A stretch of DNA of 42,849 nucleotides from Candidatus Cardinium hertigii (lineage in GTDB: Bacteria; Bacteroidota; Bacteroidia; Cytophagales_A; Amoebophilaceae), in assembly GCF_003788695.1 (NCBI RefSeq), contig NZ_RARA01000023.1, forward strand, positions 1-42,849. Reading direction: 5' to 3'. Every line of letters starts with the position of its first letter. Position 1 is the stretch's first letter. Below, piece after piece: positions 33,533-42,623 of the stretch. The notes under the pieces are model-generated. The model was not told the DNA's origin and made no database searches. It saw nothing but the letters and a program-made list of their open reading frames with translations. A program made the position numbers and the translations under genes.

Positions 33533-34069
33533 TTATTTACTTCTTTTATAAACTTGGTAAGTTGACATACCTATGCCACTTCCCAGTATAGCACCACCAA
33601 GTATATCTAGGGGGTAATGCACTCCTCCATATATTCGACCATAAGAAACGATTGTAGCCCAAATGAAAAATAAGTAACTATATTTATAATTCCATTTAAA
33701 AATTTTCCAAAAAAGCATGGCAAAGGCGAATGTATTACTCGCATGGGAAGAAGGGAACCCATACAATCCTTTATGTGTACCTACCAGGTGAATTGATAGC
33801 ATATCCATTGCATAACATGGCCGATATCTTCCAAACAGGGGTTTGAGCAATGTAGCAGAACATTGATCTGCAATGGCAATGGTTAAGACAAAAAGCATAA
33901 CGCCATACCAGCCCAAATTTTTTCTTATAAAGAGTATCAAAAATATATACAGGGGCAACGAAAAAAAATGGCTTGTTACCAGCCTAAAAAAGTGATCTAT
34001 AACCGGGTGGTGACATTTGTTTAGCATAAGAAAAAATACTTGGTCAAGTTCGGTCACAAGATTTTGCAT
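33533..34069 (-). CDS. PAP2-family membrane phosphatase
   Basis: This 178-residue protein has several membrane helices and the three phosphatidic acid phosphatase type 2 motifs: KPLFGRYRP (K-x6-R-P), PSSH (the P-S-G-H motif with serine for glycine) and SYGRIYGGVHYPLD (R-x5-H-x3-D). These enzymes remove phosphate from lipid phosphates such as undecaprenyl pyrophosphate or phosphatidic acid. The substrate cannot be told from sequence. It is transcribed alone, away from nrdB. Confidence 0.87.
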   Translation of the reverse strand: MQNLVTELDQVFFLMLNKCHHPVIDHFFRLVTSHFFSLPLYIFLILFIRKNLGWYGVMLFVLTIAIADQCSATLLKPLFGRYRPCYAMDMLSIHLVGTHKGLYGFPSSHASNTFAFAMLFWKIFKWNYKYSYLFFIWATIVSYGRIYGGVHYPLDILGGAILGSGIGMSTYQVYKRSK

Positions 34070-34694
34070 AATTTTTTAGAGTAGGGTTTCGAAAACTAGC
34101 TATCCAAAATAGCTATTTATAGCTAATTAATATAATAATAAATAATAAGAGCAGTTAGCATTTTTGTGTAATGCCACTCTGATGTTGCCCTCTGATGCTG
34201 CTTTTTTTGTATAAATAATAGTATTTTTAGACCTCATAATGTATGATACGCATTATACATTAATAATGTAACAAGTTTCAAATCTTATTCAGAGTATAAA
34301 GCCAAGTGCAATAATTCGTATGGGTTTATATATGTAGTAGCCATATGGTATAGATTATAGAAAATTGCTAGTATTCAGTAATTAATTATTTTAATCATTT
34401 TATTTTAAAGCTACTTTTTTTATGCAGAATGTCGGATGCAGCATAAAACATCTGGGCATGGGCAGTTGGGGGTTTAGGTTTGAATGCATATATTTAGGGA
34501 AGTTTAGGGAAAGACTTTATTTCTTTCTCCATATGAATACGTAACGTTAAATGTCAAATGTCACTACTGGTAATGTAGAATGGTAATGTATAGAAGCGTT
34601 GAACCTTTTGTTCTATTTAATTAAATTTGTGGTGCACGTTATGGTATGTTTCGAAAAGTATCCCACTTACCAATATTTAAAACGATAAAATCAG
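34070..34694. other. Intergenic region upstream of nrdB
   Basis: It is 625 bp with no gene seen. A decayed R1 right end in reverse lies around 34340-34422 (AGCCATATGG, then AAAGCTACTTTTTTT). A hairpin-forming sequence lies at 34238-34261. The promoter of nrdB is presumably here but was not located. Confidence 0.45.
34238..34261. promoter_or_regulatory. Inverted repeat upstream of nrdB
   Basis: AATGTATGAT and ATTATACATT pair over 10 positions (one G-T wobble) around the loop ACGC. No T-run follows, so it is not a standard terminator. It could be an operator or part of the spacer; the distance to nrdB is over 400 bp. Confidence 0.25.
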
Positions 34695-35696
34695 ATGCAC
34701 AACAGAATGGATGCTGGAATAGATGAACCAATTCTCCAGGAAAACAAAAATAGATTTGTCTTATTTCCTATTGAACATCACGATATTTGGAGTTTTTATA
34801 AACAAGCAGAAGCCAGTTTTTGGACGGTAGAAGAAATAGATCTTAGCCAAGACTTAAAGGACTGGGAAAATTTAACATCAGGAGAAAAGCATTTTATCAC
34901 CCATGTCCTGGCTTTTTTTGCAGCTAGCGATGGTATTGTAAACGAAAATCTGGTTCAGAATTTTGCCAATGAAGTACAATATACTGAAGCTAAGTTTTTT
35001 TATGGATTTCAGATAGCTATTGAAAATATTCATTCCGAGGCCTATTCTTTACTGATCGATACCTATGTAAAAGATCCTAAGGAACGTCACAGATTATTTA
35101 ATGCTATAGAAACTATTGAGTGGGTAGGCAAAAAAGCCGATTGGGCCCTACGTTGGATTAGCCAAGGTTCCTTTGCGGAACGGCTGATTGCCTTTGCGGC
35201 AGTAGAAGGTATCTTTTTTTCGGGCAGCTTTTGCTCTATTTTTTGGCTTAAAAAAAGAGGATTAATGCCGGGGCTAACTTTTTCTAATGAACTTATTTCT
35301 AGGGATGAAGGATTACATTGCGATTTTGCTTGTTTGCTCTATAATCAACATATTAAACATAAACTTTCACGAGAAGAAGTGGCTAGAATTATAGCTGATG
35401 CAGTGACTATTGAAAGTGAATTTGTATCAGATGCATTACCCGTTAAGCTCATTGGTATGAATGCAGAGCTGATGACGCAGTATATTCAGTTCGTTGCCGA
35501 TAGGCTGTTATTAGAACTAGGGTGTAAAAGAATCTATAATGTAACCAATCCATTTGATTTTATGGAAATGATTGCATTACAGGGTAAAACAAATTTCTTT
35601 GAAAAAAGGGTAGGAGAATACCAAAAATCAGGCGTTATGGGCAGTATTTCTCAAGATAAAGATAAAGCGCGCTTTGCGCTAGATGAGGATTTTTAG
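34695..35696 (+). CDS. nrdB: Ribonucleotide reductase class Ia beta subunit
   Basis: NrdB holds the diiron-tyrosyl radical used by NrdA to reduce ribonucleotides. In this 333-residue protein the metal and radical residues are visible: D49 in [12 protein letters not shown]110 and H113 in [13 protein letters not shown], radical Tyr117, and the later E and H of [11 protein letters not shown]. The pattern resembles the eukaryotic-type beta subunit. The start could be 34695 or Met5 at 34707; both give a complete domain. It precedes nrdA by 53 bp on the same strand. Confidence 0.94.
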   Translation: MHNRMDAGIDEPILQENKNRFVLFPIEHHDIWSFYKQAEASFWTVEEIDLSQDLKDWENLTSGEKHFITHVLAFFAASDGIVNENLVQNFANEVQYTEAKFFYGFQIAIENIHSEAYSLLIDTYVKDPKERHRLFNAIETIEWVGKKADWALRWISQGSFAERLIAFAAVEGIFFSGSFCSIFWLKKRGLMPGLTFSNELISRDEGLHCDFACLLYNQHIKHKLSREEVARIIADAVTIESEFVSDALPVKLIGMNAELMTQYIQFVADRLLLELGCKRIYNVTNPFDFMEMIALQGKTNFFEKRVGEYQKSGVMGSISQDKDKARFALDEDF

Positions 35697-35749
35697 CCTT
35701 GGCAAGTTTCTCCCATTGCATTTTAAAAACAGTTACAAAAAACAGGTAA

Positions 35750-38110
35750 ATGCTAGTTGTAAAAAGAGACGGGCGTTTAGAATCAGTCAAATTCGATAAA
35801 ATAACCTTTAGGATAGAAAAGCTTTGTTATGGGCTCAATAGGGACTATATCGATGTGATTGCTATTGTTAAAAAGATTATTGGAGGTATTTACGATCGAG
35901 TTACTACCTCAGATATAGATAATTTAGCTGCAGAAACAGTGGCGGCGATGACGGTATCACATCCAGATTATGCCATTCTGGCTGCTCGAATAGCCATTTC
36001 CAATTTACATAAAAAAACCAGCAAGTCATTTTCTAGTACTATAAAGAGGCTCTACACCTATGTAAATCCTATAACTGGAGAGAACGCTTCACTCATATCT
36101 AAGGATGCTTATAGGGTTATTGCTGATCATGCTGCATGTTTAGATGATGCGATTGTACATGAACGTGATTTTACTTATGATTTTTTTGGTTTTAGAACAT
36201 TAGAACGCTCTTATCTGCTCAAAATAAATGGAGAAATAGTAGAACGTCCTCAGTATATGTTGATGCGAGTAGCCGTAGGTATTCATGGAAATGACCTAGA
36301 TGCTGTACTTGAAACCTACCAATTTATGTCAGAAAAGTGGTTTACCCATGCAACGCCCACTCTTTTTAATGCAGGAACACCTAAACCCCAGTTCTCTTCT
36401 TGTTTTTTGTTAATGATGCAAGATGATAGCATTGAAGGAATTTACAATACGCTTACGCAATGTGCAAAAATATCGCAATCCGCTGGAGGCATTGGTTTAA
36501 GCATCCATAATGTACGTGCCACAGGCTCTTATATTCGGGGGACAAATGGTAATTCCAATGGAATTATACCCATGTTGCGGAATTTTGATATGACAGCACG
36601 TTATGTGGATCAAGGTGGTGGTAGACGCAAAGGCAGTTTTGCTATCTATTTAGAGCCTTGGCATGCCGACATATTTGATTTTTTAGATCTCAAAAAAAAC
36701 CATGGAAAAGAAGAAAGACGCGCAAGAGATCTTTTCTATGGGTTGTGGATCCCAGATTTATTTATGCAACGTGTAGAGGACGACAGCATCTGGTCACTTT
36801 TTTGCCCCAATGAAGCACCGGGACTATCGGACTGTTATGGATCCGAATTTGAGCAAAAATACAAACAATATGAAAAAGAAGGTAAAGCACGGCGGTCTAT
36901 TCAAGCACAAGAGCTTTGGTTTGCTATTTTGGAATCACAAATAGAAACAGGTACCCCCTATATGCTTTATAAGGATGCGGCCAACCAAAAATCCAACCAA
37001 AAAAACCTGGGTACTATAAAATCTAGTAACCTTTGTTCAGAAATTATAGAATATACGTCATCCGAGGAGATTGCCGTCTGCAATCTTGCCTCTATTTCAT
37101 TGCCCATGTTTGTAAAGGGTGATCAATCTTTCGACCATATGCAGTTATATAAGATAACTTATCTGGTAACTATAAATCTTAATAAGATCATTGATAGGAA
37201 TTACTATTCCGTACAGGAAAGCCGTACCTCTAATTTTAAACATAGACCCATTGGTATTGGCGTACAGGGATTGGCAGATGCTTTTCTTAAAATGAAACTT
37301 GTTTTTGATAGCTTAGAAGCACGTGTATTAAATCAAGAAATTTTTGAAACCATTTACTTTGCCTCTTTAACTGCTTCTAAAGATTTAGCGCAGCAAACTT
37401 CGACTTATGAAAGTTATCGTGGATCACCCATTTCACAGGGCATTCTTCAGTTTGACATGTGGGGGGTAACCCCTTCTTCAGGTAGATGGAATTGGGATAA
37501 TTTACGTAAAGAAATAGGTCAACATGGCGTAAGAAATTCTCTCTTGGTGGCCTTAATGCCCACCGCTTCAACTTCCCAAATATTGGGGAACAATGAATGC
37601 TTTGAGCCCTATACCTCTAATATTTATACCCGTAGGGTACTTTCTGGAGAGTTTATTGTGGTTAATAAATACCTATTAGAAGATTTGATTGAGCTGGGTC
37701 TTTGGAATGAGCGTATGAAGGAAGAGCTGATAATGGGTAATGGTTCTATTCAACATATGCAACGTATTCCGCAATACATTAAAAATCTTTATAGAACTGT
37801 CTGGGAAATCCCTCAAAAAGCTATTATAGATATGGCTGCAGATAGAGCACCTTATATTTGTCAAAGTCAAAGCCTGAACCTTTATGTTAAAGATGCTACA
37901 ATGGGGAAACTAACTTCTATGCATTTTTATGCTTGGAAAAAAGGATTAAAAACAGGGATGTATTATCTGCGTACCAAGGCTGCAGCAGACGCTATCAAGT
38001 TTACTATACAAAAGAGAGAAGAAGTTGTTCAAGAAACGCCTTTGCCTGTTGCGCCGCTCACACGTAAGATACAAAATGAAGCAGAAACGTGTTTAATGTG
38101 TAGTGGATAG
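35750..38110 (+). CDS. nrdA: Ribonucleotide reductase class Ia alpha subunit
   Basis: NrdA is the catalytic subunit that makes deoxyribonucleotides. The 786-residue protein has an N-terminal ATP cone ([17 protein letters not shown]) for allosteric control. The active-site cysteines lie in FSSCFLL, SNLCSEI (with the catalytic Glu) and [12 protein letters not shown]. Other marks are [15 protein letters not shown], the radical-transfer tyrosine pair in GMYYLRT, and the C-terminal redox pair CLMC. All key residues are present, so it should be active. It is the second gene of the nrdBA pair. Confidence 0.95.
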   Translation: MLVVKRDGRLESVKFDKITFRIEKLCYGLNRDYIDVIAIVKKIIGGIYDRVTTSDIDNLAAETVAAMTVSHPDYAILAARIAISNLHKKTSKSFSSTIKRLYTYVNPITGENASLISKDAYRVIADHAACLDDAIVHERDFTYDFFGFRTLERSYLLKINGEIVERPQYMLMRVAVGIHGNDLDAVLETYQFMSEKWFTHATPTLFNAGTPKPQFSSCFLLMMQDDSIEGIYNTLTQCAKISQSAGGIGLSIHNVRATGSYIRGTNGNSNGIIPMLRNFDMTARYVDQGGGRRKGSFAIYLEPWHADIFDFLDLKKNHGKEERRARDLFYGLWIPDLFMQRVEDDSIWSLFCPNEAPGLSDCYGSEFEQKYKQYEKEGKARRSIQAQELWFAILESQIETGTPYMLYKDAANQKSNQKNLGTIKSSNLCSEIIEYTSSEEIAVCNLASISLPMFVKGDQSFDHMQLYKITYLVTINLNKIIDRNYYSVQESRTSNFKHRPIGIGVQGLADAFLKMKLVFDSLEARVLNQEIFETIYFASLTASKDLAQQTSTYESYRGSPISQGILQFDMWGVTPSSGRWNWDNLRKEIGQHGVRNSLLVALMPTASTSQILGNNECFEPYTSNIYTRRVLSGEFIVVNKYLLEDLIELGLWNERMKEELIMGNGSIQHMQRIPQYIKNLYRTVWEIPQKAIIDMAADRAPYICQSQSLNLYVKDATMGKLTSMHFYAWKKGLKTGMYYLRTKAAADAIKFTIQKREEVVQETPLPVAPLTRKIQNEAETCLMCSG

Positions 38111-38220
38111 TTTACGTATATAGTACTTTTTAGTTTGAAAATACGTTAATATGCAAATTATATTTAATCCAAAATTCGATTTTGCAATGGAGTTTTTCTA
38201 TTTTTATCTTTAAGATTAGT

Positions 38221-38349
38221 GTATCCGTTCAACCATGTGGCCCCTATGCGTATCCGTGTTCGTACCAATTATAAATAGTGTAATAATGCAAGTCATAAAA
38301 AACGCGCCTTAATCTATAAAATATTTCTGCTAAGCAAGTGAACGGATAC
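38221..38349 (+). mobile_element. R1 deletion derivative, 129 bp, 8-bp target duplication
   Basis: The ends GTATCCGTTCAACCATGTGG and AAGCAAGTGAACGGATAC are intact and the hairpin core is missing. The flanks are the perfect 8-bp repeat AGATTAGT (38213-38220 and 38350-38357), so this copy was inserted as a unit. Confidence 0.85.
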
Positions 38350-38512
38350 AGATTAGTTTCTAATAAAGAAATACAATAATTTAGTAATTAAATTAAAAAT
38401 ATTTCTGCCACGCACACGAACGGGTATACTAAGTATATATACATGTATGTATGTGAGAAACATCAGTCAGATTGATATTAGTTTTCTTTTTATAAAAAAC
38501 TTACCATAATTC

Positions 38513-39091
38513 ATGCTTAATATTATTTTATTGGGTCCTCCTGGTTCTGGAAAAGGAACACAAACTGAACGGCTTATTCAAAAGCATGACTTTGCGCTCA
38601 TTGCTGTAGGTGCACTATTGCGTAAGAAAATTGCAGAAAATTCCCCTGATAAAGCATTGATTGAAAGGTATATACATCATGGTCAATTGGTACCAGATAG
38701 CCTAACCTTTACATTAGTAGAACAACTGGTGCGAGAGCAGTGCGCAACCAAATCTTTACTATTTGACGGTTTTCCTAGAACCATTCTACAGGCAACTTTT
38801 TTAGATGATTTGTTGGCTACCTATAATACTAAAATAGATGGCGTTATTTTTTTTGATGTGTCCCATGATATATTACGACAACGGCTTAAAAACCGTGCAG
38901 CCATTGAAGGGAGAGTAGACGATCAAGATATTAATAACATTAATACACGTATACGTATACATGAGCAAAAATCGCTACCTATTGTAGACTACTATAAAGC
39001 CCAACATAAATTATACAGAGTAGATGGTGGACAAAATATAAATCGGGTAACACAGGTAATACAAAGCATTATGGATGGATTAAGACCATAA
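38513..39091 (+). CDS. adk: Adenylate kinase
   Basis: Adk interconverts ATP, ADP and AMP. The 192-residue protein has the P-loop GPPGSGKGT, FDGFPRT, the short LID region (RLKNRAAIEGRVDDQD) without zinc cysteines, and the later R residues. The AMP-site segment is unusual: most homologues have STGDLLR, this one has AVGALLR, replacing the usual Thr and Asp while keeping the Arg. Its effect is unknown. The stop codon is 5 bp before obgE, so the two are co-transcribed. Confidence 0.88.
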   Translation: MLNIILLGPPGSGKGTQTERLIQKHDFALIAVGALLRKKIAENSPDKALIERYIHHGQLVPDSLTFTLVEQLVREQCATKSLLFDGFPRTILQATFLDDLLATYNTKIDGVIFFDVSHDILRQRLKNRAAIEGRVDDQDINNINTRIRIHEQKSLPIVDYYKAQHKLYRVDGGQNINRVTQVIQSIMDGLRP

Positions 39092-39096
39092 CCATT

Positions 39097-40092
39097 ATGT
39101 CATCTCCTAATTTTATTGATTATGTTAAAGTTTACCTTCGTGCTGGTAAAGGTGGTGCTGGGGTAAGCCATTTTATGCGTGCTAAATTTGTGCCCAAAGG
39201 GGGACCAGATGGGGGAGATGGAGGACGGGGAGGACATATCATTTTACGTGGTGATAAACAGCGTTCTACCTTACTGCATCTTAAATACCGAAAATATATT
39301 GCTGCTATAAATGGGCAGCCCGGAGGTGATGGCTGCAAAACAGGTGCCAGTGGAAAAGATATTATATTAGACGTTCCACTGGGGACGGTAGCTAAAAGGG
39401 GGGATCAGGTAGAAGTATTAGTAGAAATACTGGAGGACAATCAAAAATATATTTTGATGCAAGGTGGGAAAGGCGGTTGGGGGAATACCCATTTTAAATC
39501 TCCTACCCATCAAGCGCCCCATATTGCTTATCCAGGAGAGCCAGGCATGGAAGATTGGATGGTATTAGAGCTGAAGCTATTGGCTGATGTAGGCCTGGTA
39601 GGGTTGCCTAATGTTGGTAAATCTACATTACTCTCGGTTGTATCAGCAGCTAAACCACGTATTGATAATTATCCATTTACTACTTTAGTACCTAATCTTG
39701 GCGTCATAGCCTACCGAAATGATCATTCTTTGGTGATGGCAGATATTCCAGGTATTATAGAGGGAGCTGCTGCTGGCAAAGGTTTAGGTACACGATTTTT
39801 ACGACATATCGAACGTAACTCTGTATTGTTATTTATGATCAGTGCAACATCTGAAAATATCTGTGTAGATTATGCTATGTTGTGTAGAGAGCTGGCAGCA
39901 TATAATCCTTTTTTACTAGAAAAACCGAGGCTACTCGCTATTTCGAAAATAGATTTATTAGACCATAAAGGACGCGCATCTTTGTTGCAAGCGCTTCCTC
40001 AGGACATAGAGCGCTTGTGTATTTCTTCTAGCACAGGAGAAGGTATTGCGGCCCTCAAGGACGCCATTTGGAAAAAGCTCCATCCAAAATAA
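39097..40092 (+). CDS. obgE: Obg-family GTPase
   Basis: Obg/CgtA acts in late large ribosomal subunit assembly. The 331-residue protein has the glycine-rich Obg fold (GGAGVSHFMR, GGPDGGDGGRGG, GGKGGWGN) in the first 160 residues. The G domain follows, with G1 GLPNVGKST, a switch region with YPFTTLVPNLG, G3 DIPGIIEGA and SKID in the G4 position. There is no C-terminal extension. It lies 5 bp after adk and 25 bp before mnmA. Confidence 0.94.
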   Translation: MSSPNFIDYVKVYLRAGKGGAGVSHFMRAKFVPKGGPDGGDGGRGGHIILRGDKQRSTLLHLKYRKYIAAINGQPGGDGCKTGASGKDIILDVPLGTVAKRGDQVEVLVEILEDNQKYILMQGGKGGWGNTHFKSPTHQAPHIAYPGEPGMEDWMVLELKLLADVGLVGLPNVGKSTLLSVVSAAKPRIDNYPFTTLVPNLGVIAYRNDHSLVMADIPGIIEGAAAGKGLGTRFLRHIERNSVLLFMISATSENICVDYAMLCRELAAYNPFLLEKPRLLAISKIDLLDHKGRASLLQALPQDIERLCISSSTGEGIAALKDAIWKKLHPK

Positions 40093-40117
40093 CAATCCGG
40101 TTTCGAAAAAGAATGTA

Positions 40118-41224
40118 ATGAGTACAAAAGGACGTGTATTAGTAGCCATGAGTGGTGGAATAGATAGCTCTGTAGCTGCTATGATGCTGCATGAACAGGG
40201 CTATGAGGTAGTAGGCATTACCATGAAAACGTGGAGTTATGCTGGTAGCGGTGGGAAGAAAAAAGAGACGGGCTGTTGCAGTTTAGATGCTATTAATGAT
40301 GCGCGAAATGTGTCTGTAGCATTGGGCTTTTCCCATATTGTAGTTGACATCCGATCGGAATTTGGAGGTCATGTAATCAACCATTTTAAGTCTGAATATT
40401 TAGCAGGTAGGACACCCAATCCCTGCATATTGTGCAATACCCATATTAAATGGGATGCACTTTTGCAACGTGCCAATAAGTTAAATTGTGATTACTTAGC
40501 GACTGGTCATTATGCAAAAGTTCGAGAGGAGGGAGGGCGTTTTATTATTTCTAAGGGCATAGATGCTAAGAAAGATCAATCTTATGCATTATGGGGCGTT
40601 TCACAAGAAAGTCTTAGTAGGACCTTGTTACCGTTGGGAACACTGACTAAATCTTCTATTCGTGCATTTGCTACTGAGCGGGGATTTACAGACTTGGTAA
40701 ATAAGTCTGAATCATACGAAATATGTTTTATTCCTGATAATGATTACCGTGGATTCCTCAAACGGCAGGTCCCAGGATTAGCCGAACAAGTTAAAGGTGG
40801 AGCATTTGTATTAGAGGATGGTACCGTAGTGGGTCAGCATGAAGGTTATCCTTTTTATACCATTGGTCAACGAAAAGGGTTAAACCTCTCCTTAGGGTAT
40901 GCAGTATATGTAACAGAAATTCAGAAAGAAACAAATCGAGTTGTATTGGGTACATTTGATCAGTTGCGTCGAGAAGGTATGTATGTACATAAACTTAATT
41001 TATCGAAATATGTAAATCTTAAGGGGAAAAAGCTAGATACGATTACCAAGGTTAGGTATAATGACCAAGGAACCCCTGCGGTGATTGAGCAGGTAGATGA
41101 TCGCATGCATGTGTTTTTTGGTTCTGGAGTGCATGCCATTACCCCTGGACAAGCTGCTGTATTTTATGAAGGCGAAGATGTGATAGGAGGCGGTTGGATT
41201 GTGTCTGCTTTTCAGAAGCGGTAA
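40118..41224 (+). CDS. mnmA: tRNA 2-thiouridylase
   Basis: MnmA thiolates uridine 34 of certain tRNAs. The open frame begins at 40046, inside obgE, but ATG at 40118 directly precedes the conserved STKGRVLVAMSGGIDSSVA, so that start is chosen (368 residues). The PP-loop SGGIDSS, the first catalytic Cys in TPNPCILCN and the second Cys in YEICFIPD are present. YPFYTIGQRKG and GYAVYVTEI mark the C-terminal domain. It is the third gene after adk and obgE on the same strand. A sulfur-relay partner is not in the window. Confidence 0.92.
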   Translation: MSTKGRVLVAMSGGIDSSVAAMMLHEQGYEVVGITMKTWSYAGSGGKKKETGCCSLDAINDARNVSVALGFSHIVVDIRSEFGGHVINHFKSEYLAGRTPNPCILCNTHIKWDALLQRANKLNCDYLATGHYAKVREEGGRFIISKGIDAKKDQSYALWGVSQESLSRTLLPLGTLTKSSIRAFATERGFTDLVNKSESYEICFIPDNDYRGFLKRQVPGLAEQVKGGAFVLEDGTVVGQHEGYPFYTIGQRKGLNLSLGYAVYVTEIQKETNRVVLGTFDQLRREGMYVHKLNLSKYVNLKGKKLDTITKVRYNDQGTPAVIEQVDDRMHVFFGSGVHAITPGQAAVFYEGEDVIGGGWIVSAFQKR

Positions 41225-41342
41225 ATACAGTTTAACTATTAAAGATGTATTTTATTGGATAATATATATTATATTTGCCTACCTATAAAGTATAAAAAGC
41301 GGCAATATATGGTAATATAATAGAGAATGCAAAAGTATAAAC

Positions 41343-41507
41343 GTATCCGTTCAGTGGAGGGGCCTAAATCTATAAAATATGGCTACCACGCAAGTGAACG
41401 GACAATGGCGTCAACTTAAGGTTTAACTGTTATTGATAACCAAGTAGAATAGGAGGGTAGGCTAATCATGAATTGCCTTAAGTTGACGCCATTGAGTGAA
41501 CGGATAC
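41343..41507. mobile_element. Minimal R1 element interrupted by R2, 8-bp target duplication
   Basis: Without the R2 insert this element is only about 63 bp: GTATCCGTTCAGTGGAGGGG joined to CTACCACGCAAGTGAACGGA, both R1 ends with nothing of the core. It is flanked by the perfect 8-bp repeat GTATAAAC (41335-41342 and 41508-41515). R2 entered its right end later. This order of events is readable from the nesting alone. Confidence 0.88.
41403..41494 (+). mobile_element. R2 element, 92 bp, third site
   Basis: The 19-bp TIRs are perfect. One interior base differs from the other copies (TTTAACTG versus TTTAGCTG). The 10-bp target repeat is AGTGAACGGA (41393-41402 and 41495-41504), the reverse complement of TCCGTTCACT. 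So the target is again an R1 end, but R2 is in the opposite direction relative to it. Confidence 0.9.
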
Positions 41508-41588
41508 GTATAAACGATTATAATCGTACAAAAACTATTTTCACTTTTTTGGCACTTTTTACGAGGTTGCGCTTAATTTAGTATCAAC

Positions 41589-42608
41589 ATGCGTATTGTT
41601 TCAGCTATCCAACCATCGGGAAGGCTTCATCTCGGGAATTACTTTGGTGCCCTTCAAAAATATATTAAAGTACAGGAAGAGGGTCAGGCGCTTTTTTTTA
41701 TTGCAGATCTCCATGCACTTACGACAGTGCGTAATGGGCAACAGTTGCAAGAGATGACCTATGGTCTTGCTCTTGACTATTTAGCCTTTGGCCTCGATCC
41801 CAAAAAGACGATACTTTTTCGCCAGTCTGACGTGTTGGAGCACACGGAACTTGCTTGGTATCTTGCTACTGTTGCTCCCATGGGCCTTCTGGAACGGGCC
41901 CATTCCTATAAGGATAAGGTTATTCGAGGCCTGTTTCCCTCTGTAGGTCTTTTTGCATATCCCATTCTGATGGCTGCAGATATTCTTTTATATCGTGCCG
42001 ATCGTGTGCCTGTGGGAAAAGATCAGATGCAGCACCTTGAAATCGCTCGCGATCTTGCTAACAAATTCAATACAGCTTATGTGCTAGGCTATGATGCTTC
42101 TGACCCTGAAGGCACCAAAGAGGGAAATGCACCAGGCATACTTACGCTGCCTTCCCCCTTTTTTATGAAAGATGAGTCCATTGTGCCTGGAACTGATGGA
42201 GCAAAGATGAGCAAAAGTTATAATAATGTAATTGAAATCTTTGCAGATGAAGCTATCATTACAAAAAAGATTATGTCAATCAAAACCGATTCTTCTTCTG
42301 TAATAGAACCCAAAGATATGCGTGTATCTCCTATTTTTGCACTGCTACAGTTGTTGGTTACTCCATCGGAAATGGCTGATATTGAGGAAAGTTGCCGAAT
42401 AGGAGGTAAGGGATATAGTACGTATAAACACCGTCTCCTCGAATGCTTTTATGAGACATTTCGGACCGTTCGTCAGCGGCGGAAAGAACTAGAAGGGGAA
42501 AAAGGATATGTAAAAAACGTTCTTAATCAAGGGGCAGAGCGTGCTCGTCAGTACGCATCTAGCACCATGGAGGACATACGGAAGGCAGTAGGAACCGCAA
42601 GGAAATAG
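41589..42608 (+). CDS. trpS: Tryptophanyl-tRNA synthetase
   Basis: TrpRS charges tRNA-Trp. The 339-residue protein has the class I signatures HLGN (HIGH-type) in QPSGRLHLGNYFGAL and KMSKS in GAKMSKSYNN, with YPILMAADILLYRADRVPVG and QMQHLEIARDLA between them. Its codon use looks different from neighbouring genes: most leucines are CTN, chiefly CTT, whereas mnmA and obgE use mostly TTA and TTG. It is bounded by an R1 element upstream and an R1 end 3 bp downstream. Transfer from another bacterium is possible. Confidence 0.95.
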   Translation: MRIVSAIQPSGRLHLGNYFGALQKYIKVQEEGQALFFIADLHALTTVRNGQQLQEMTYGLALDYLAFGLDPKKTILFRQSDVLEHTELAWYLATVAPMGLLERAHSYKDKVIRGLFPSVGLFAYPILMAADILLYRADRVPVGKDQMQHLEIARDLANKFNTAYVLGYDASDPEGTKEGNAPGILTLPSPFFMKDESIVPGTDGAKMSKSYNNVIEIFADEAIITKKIMSIKTDSSSVIEPKDMRVSPIFALLQLLVTPSEMADIEESCRIGGKGYSTYKHRLLECFYETFRTVRQRRKELEGEKGYVKNVLNQGAERARQYASSTMEDIRKAVGTARK

Positions 42609-42611
42609 AAA

Positions 42612-42623
42612 GTATCCGTTCAC
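42612..42623 (+). mobile_element. R1 end at the 3' side of the Rpn-type gene
   Basis: GTATCCGTTCAC is an R1 terminus facing right. Its TGAACGGATAC complement contains the TGA stop codon of the gene read on the minus strand. It starts 3 bp after trpS ends. Confidence 0.65.

Noticed and set aside
34238..34261. Intrinsic terminator between the PAP2 gene and nrdB
   Set aside because: No T-run follows the hairpin on either strand, and the two genes are transcribed divergently.
40046..40117. N-terminal extension of MnmA overlapping obgE
   Set aside because: The added residues have no family similarity, and ATG at 40118 lies directly before the conserved PP-loop region.
41545..41580. Sigma-54 type promoter upstream of trpS (TTGGCAC ... 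TTGC)
   Set aside because: The spacing between the GG and GC elements is about 16 bases instead of 10.
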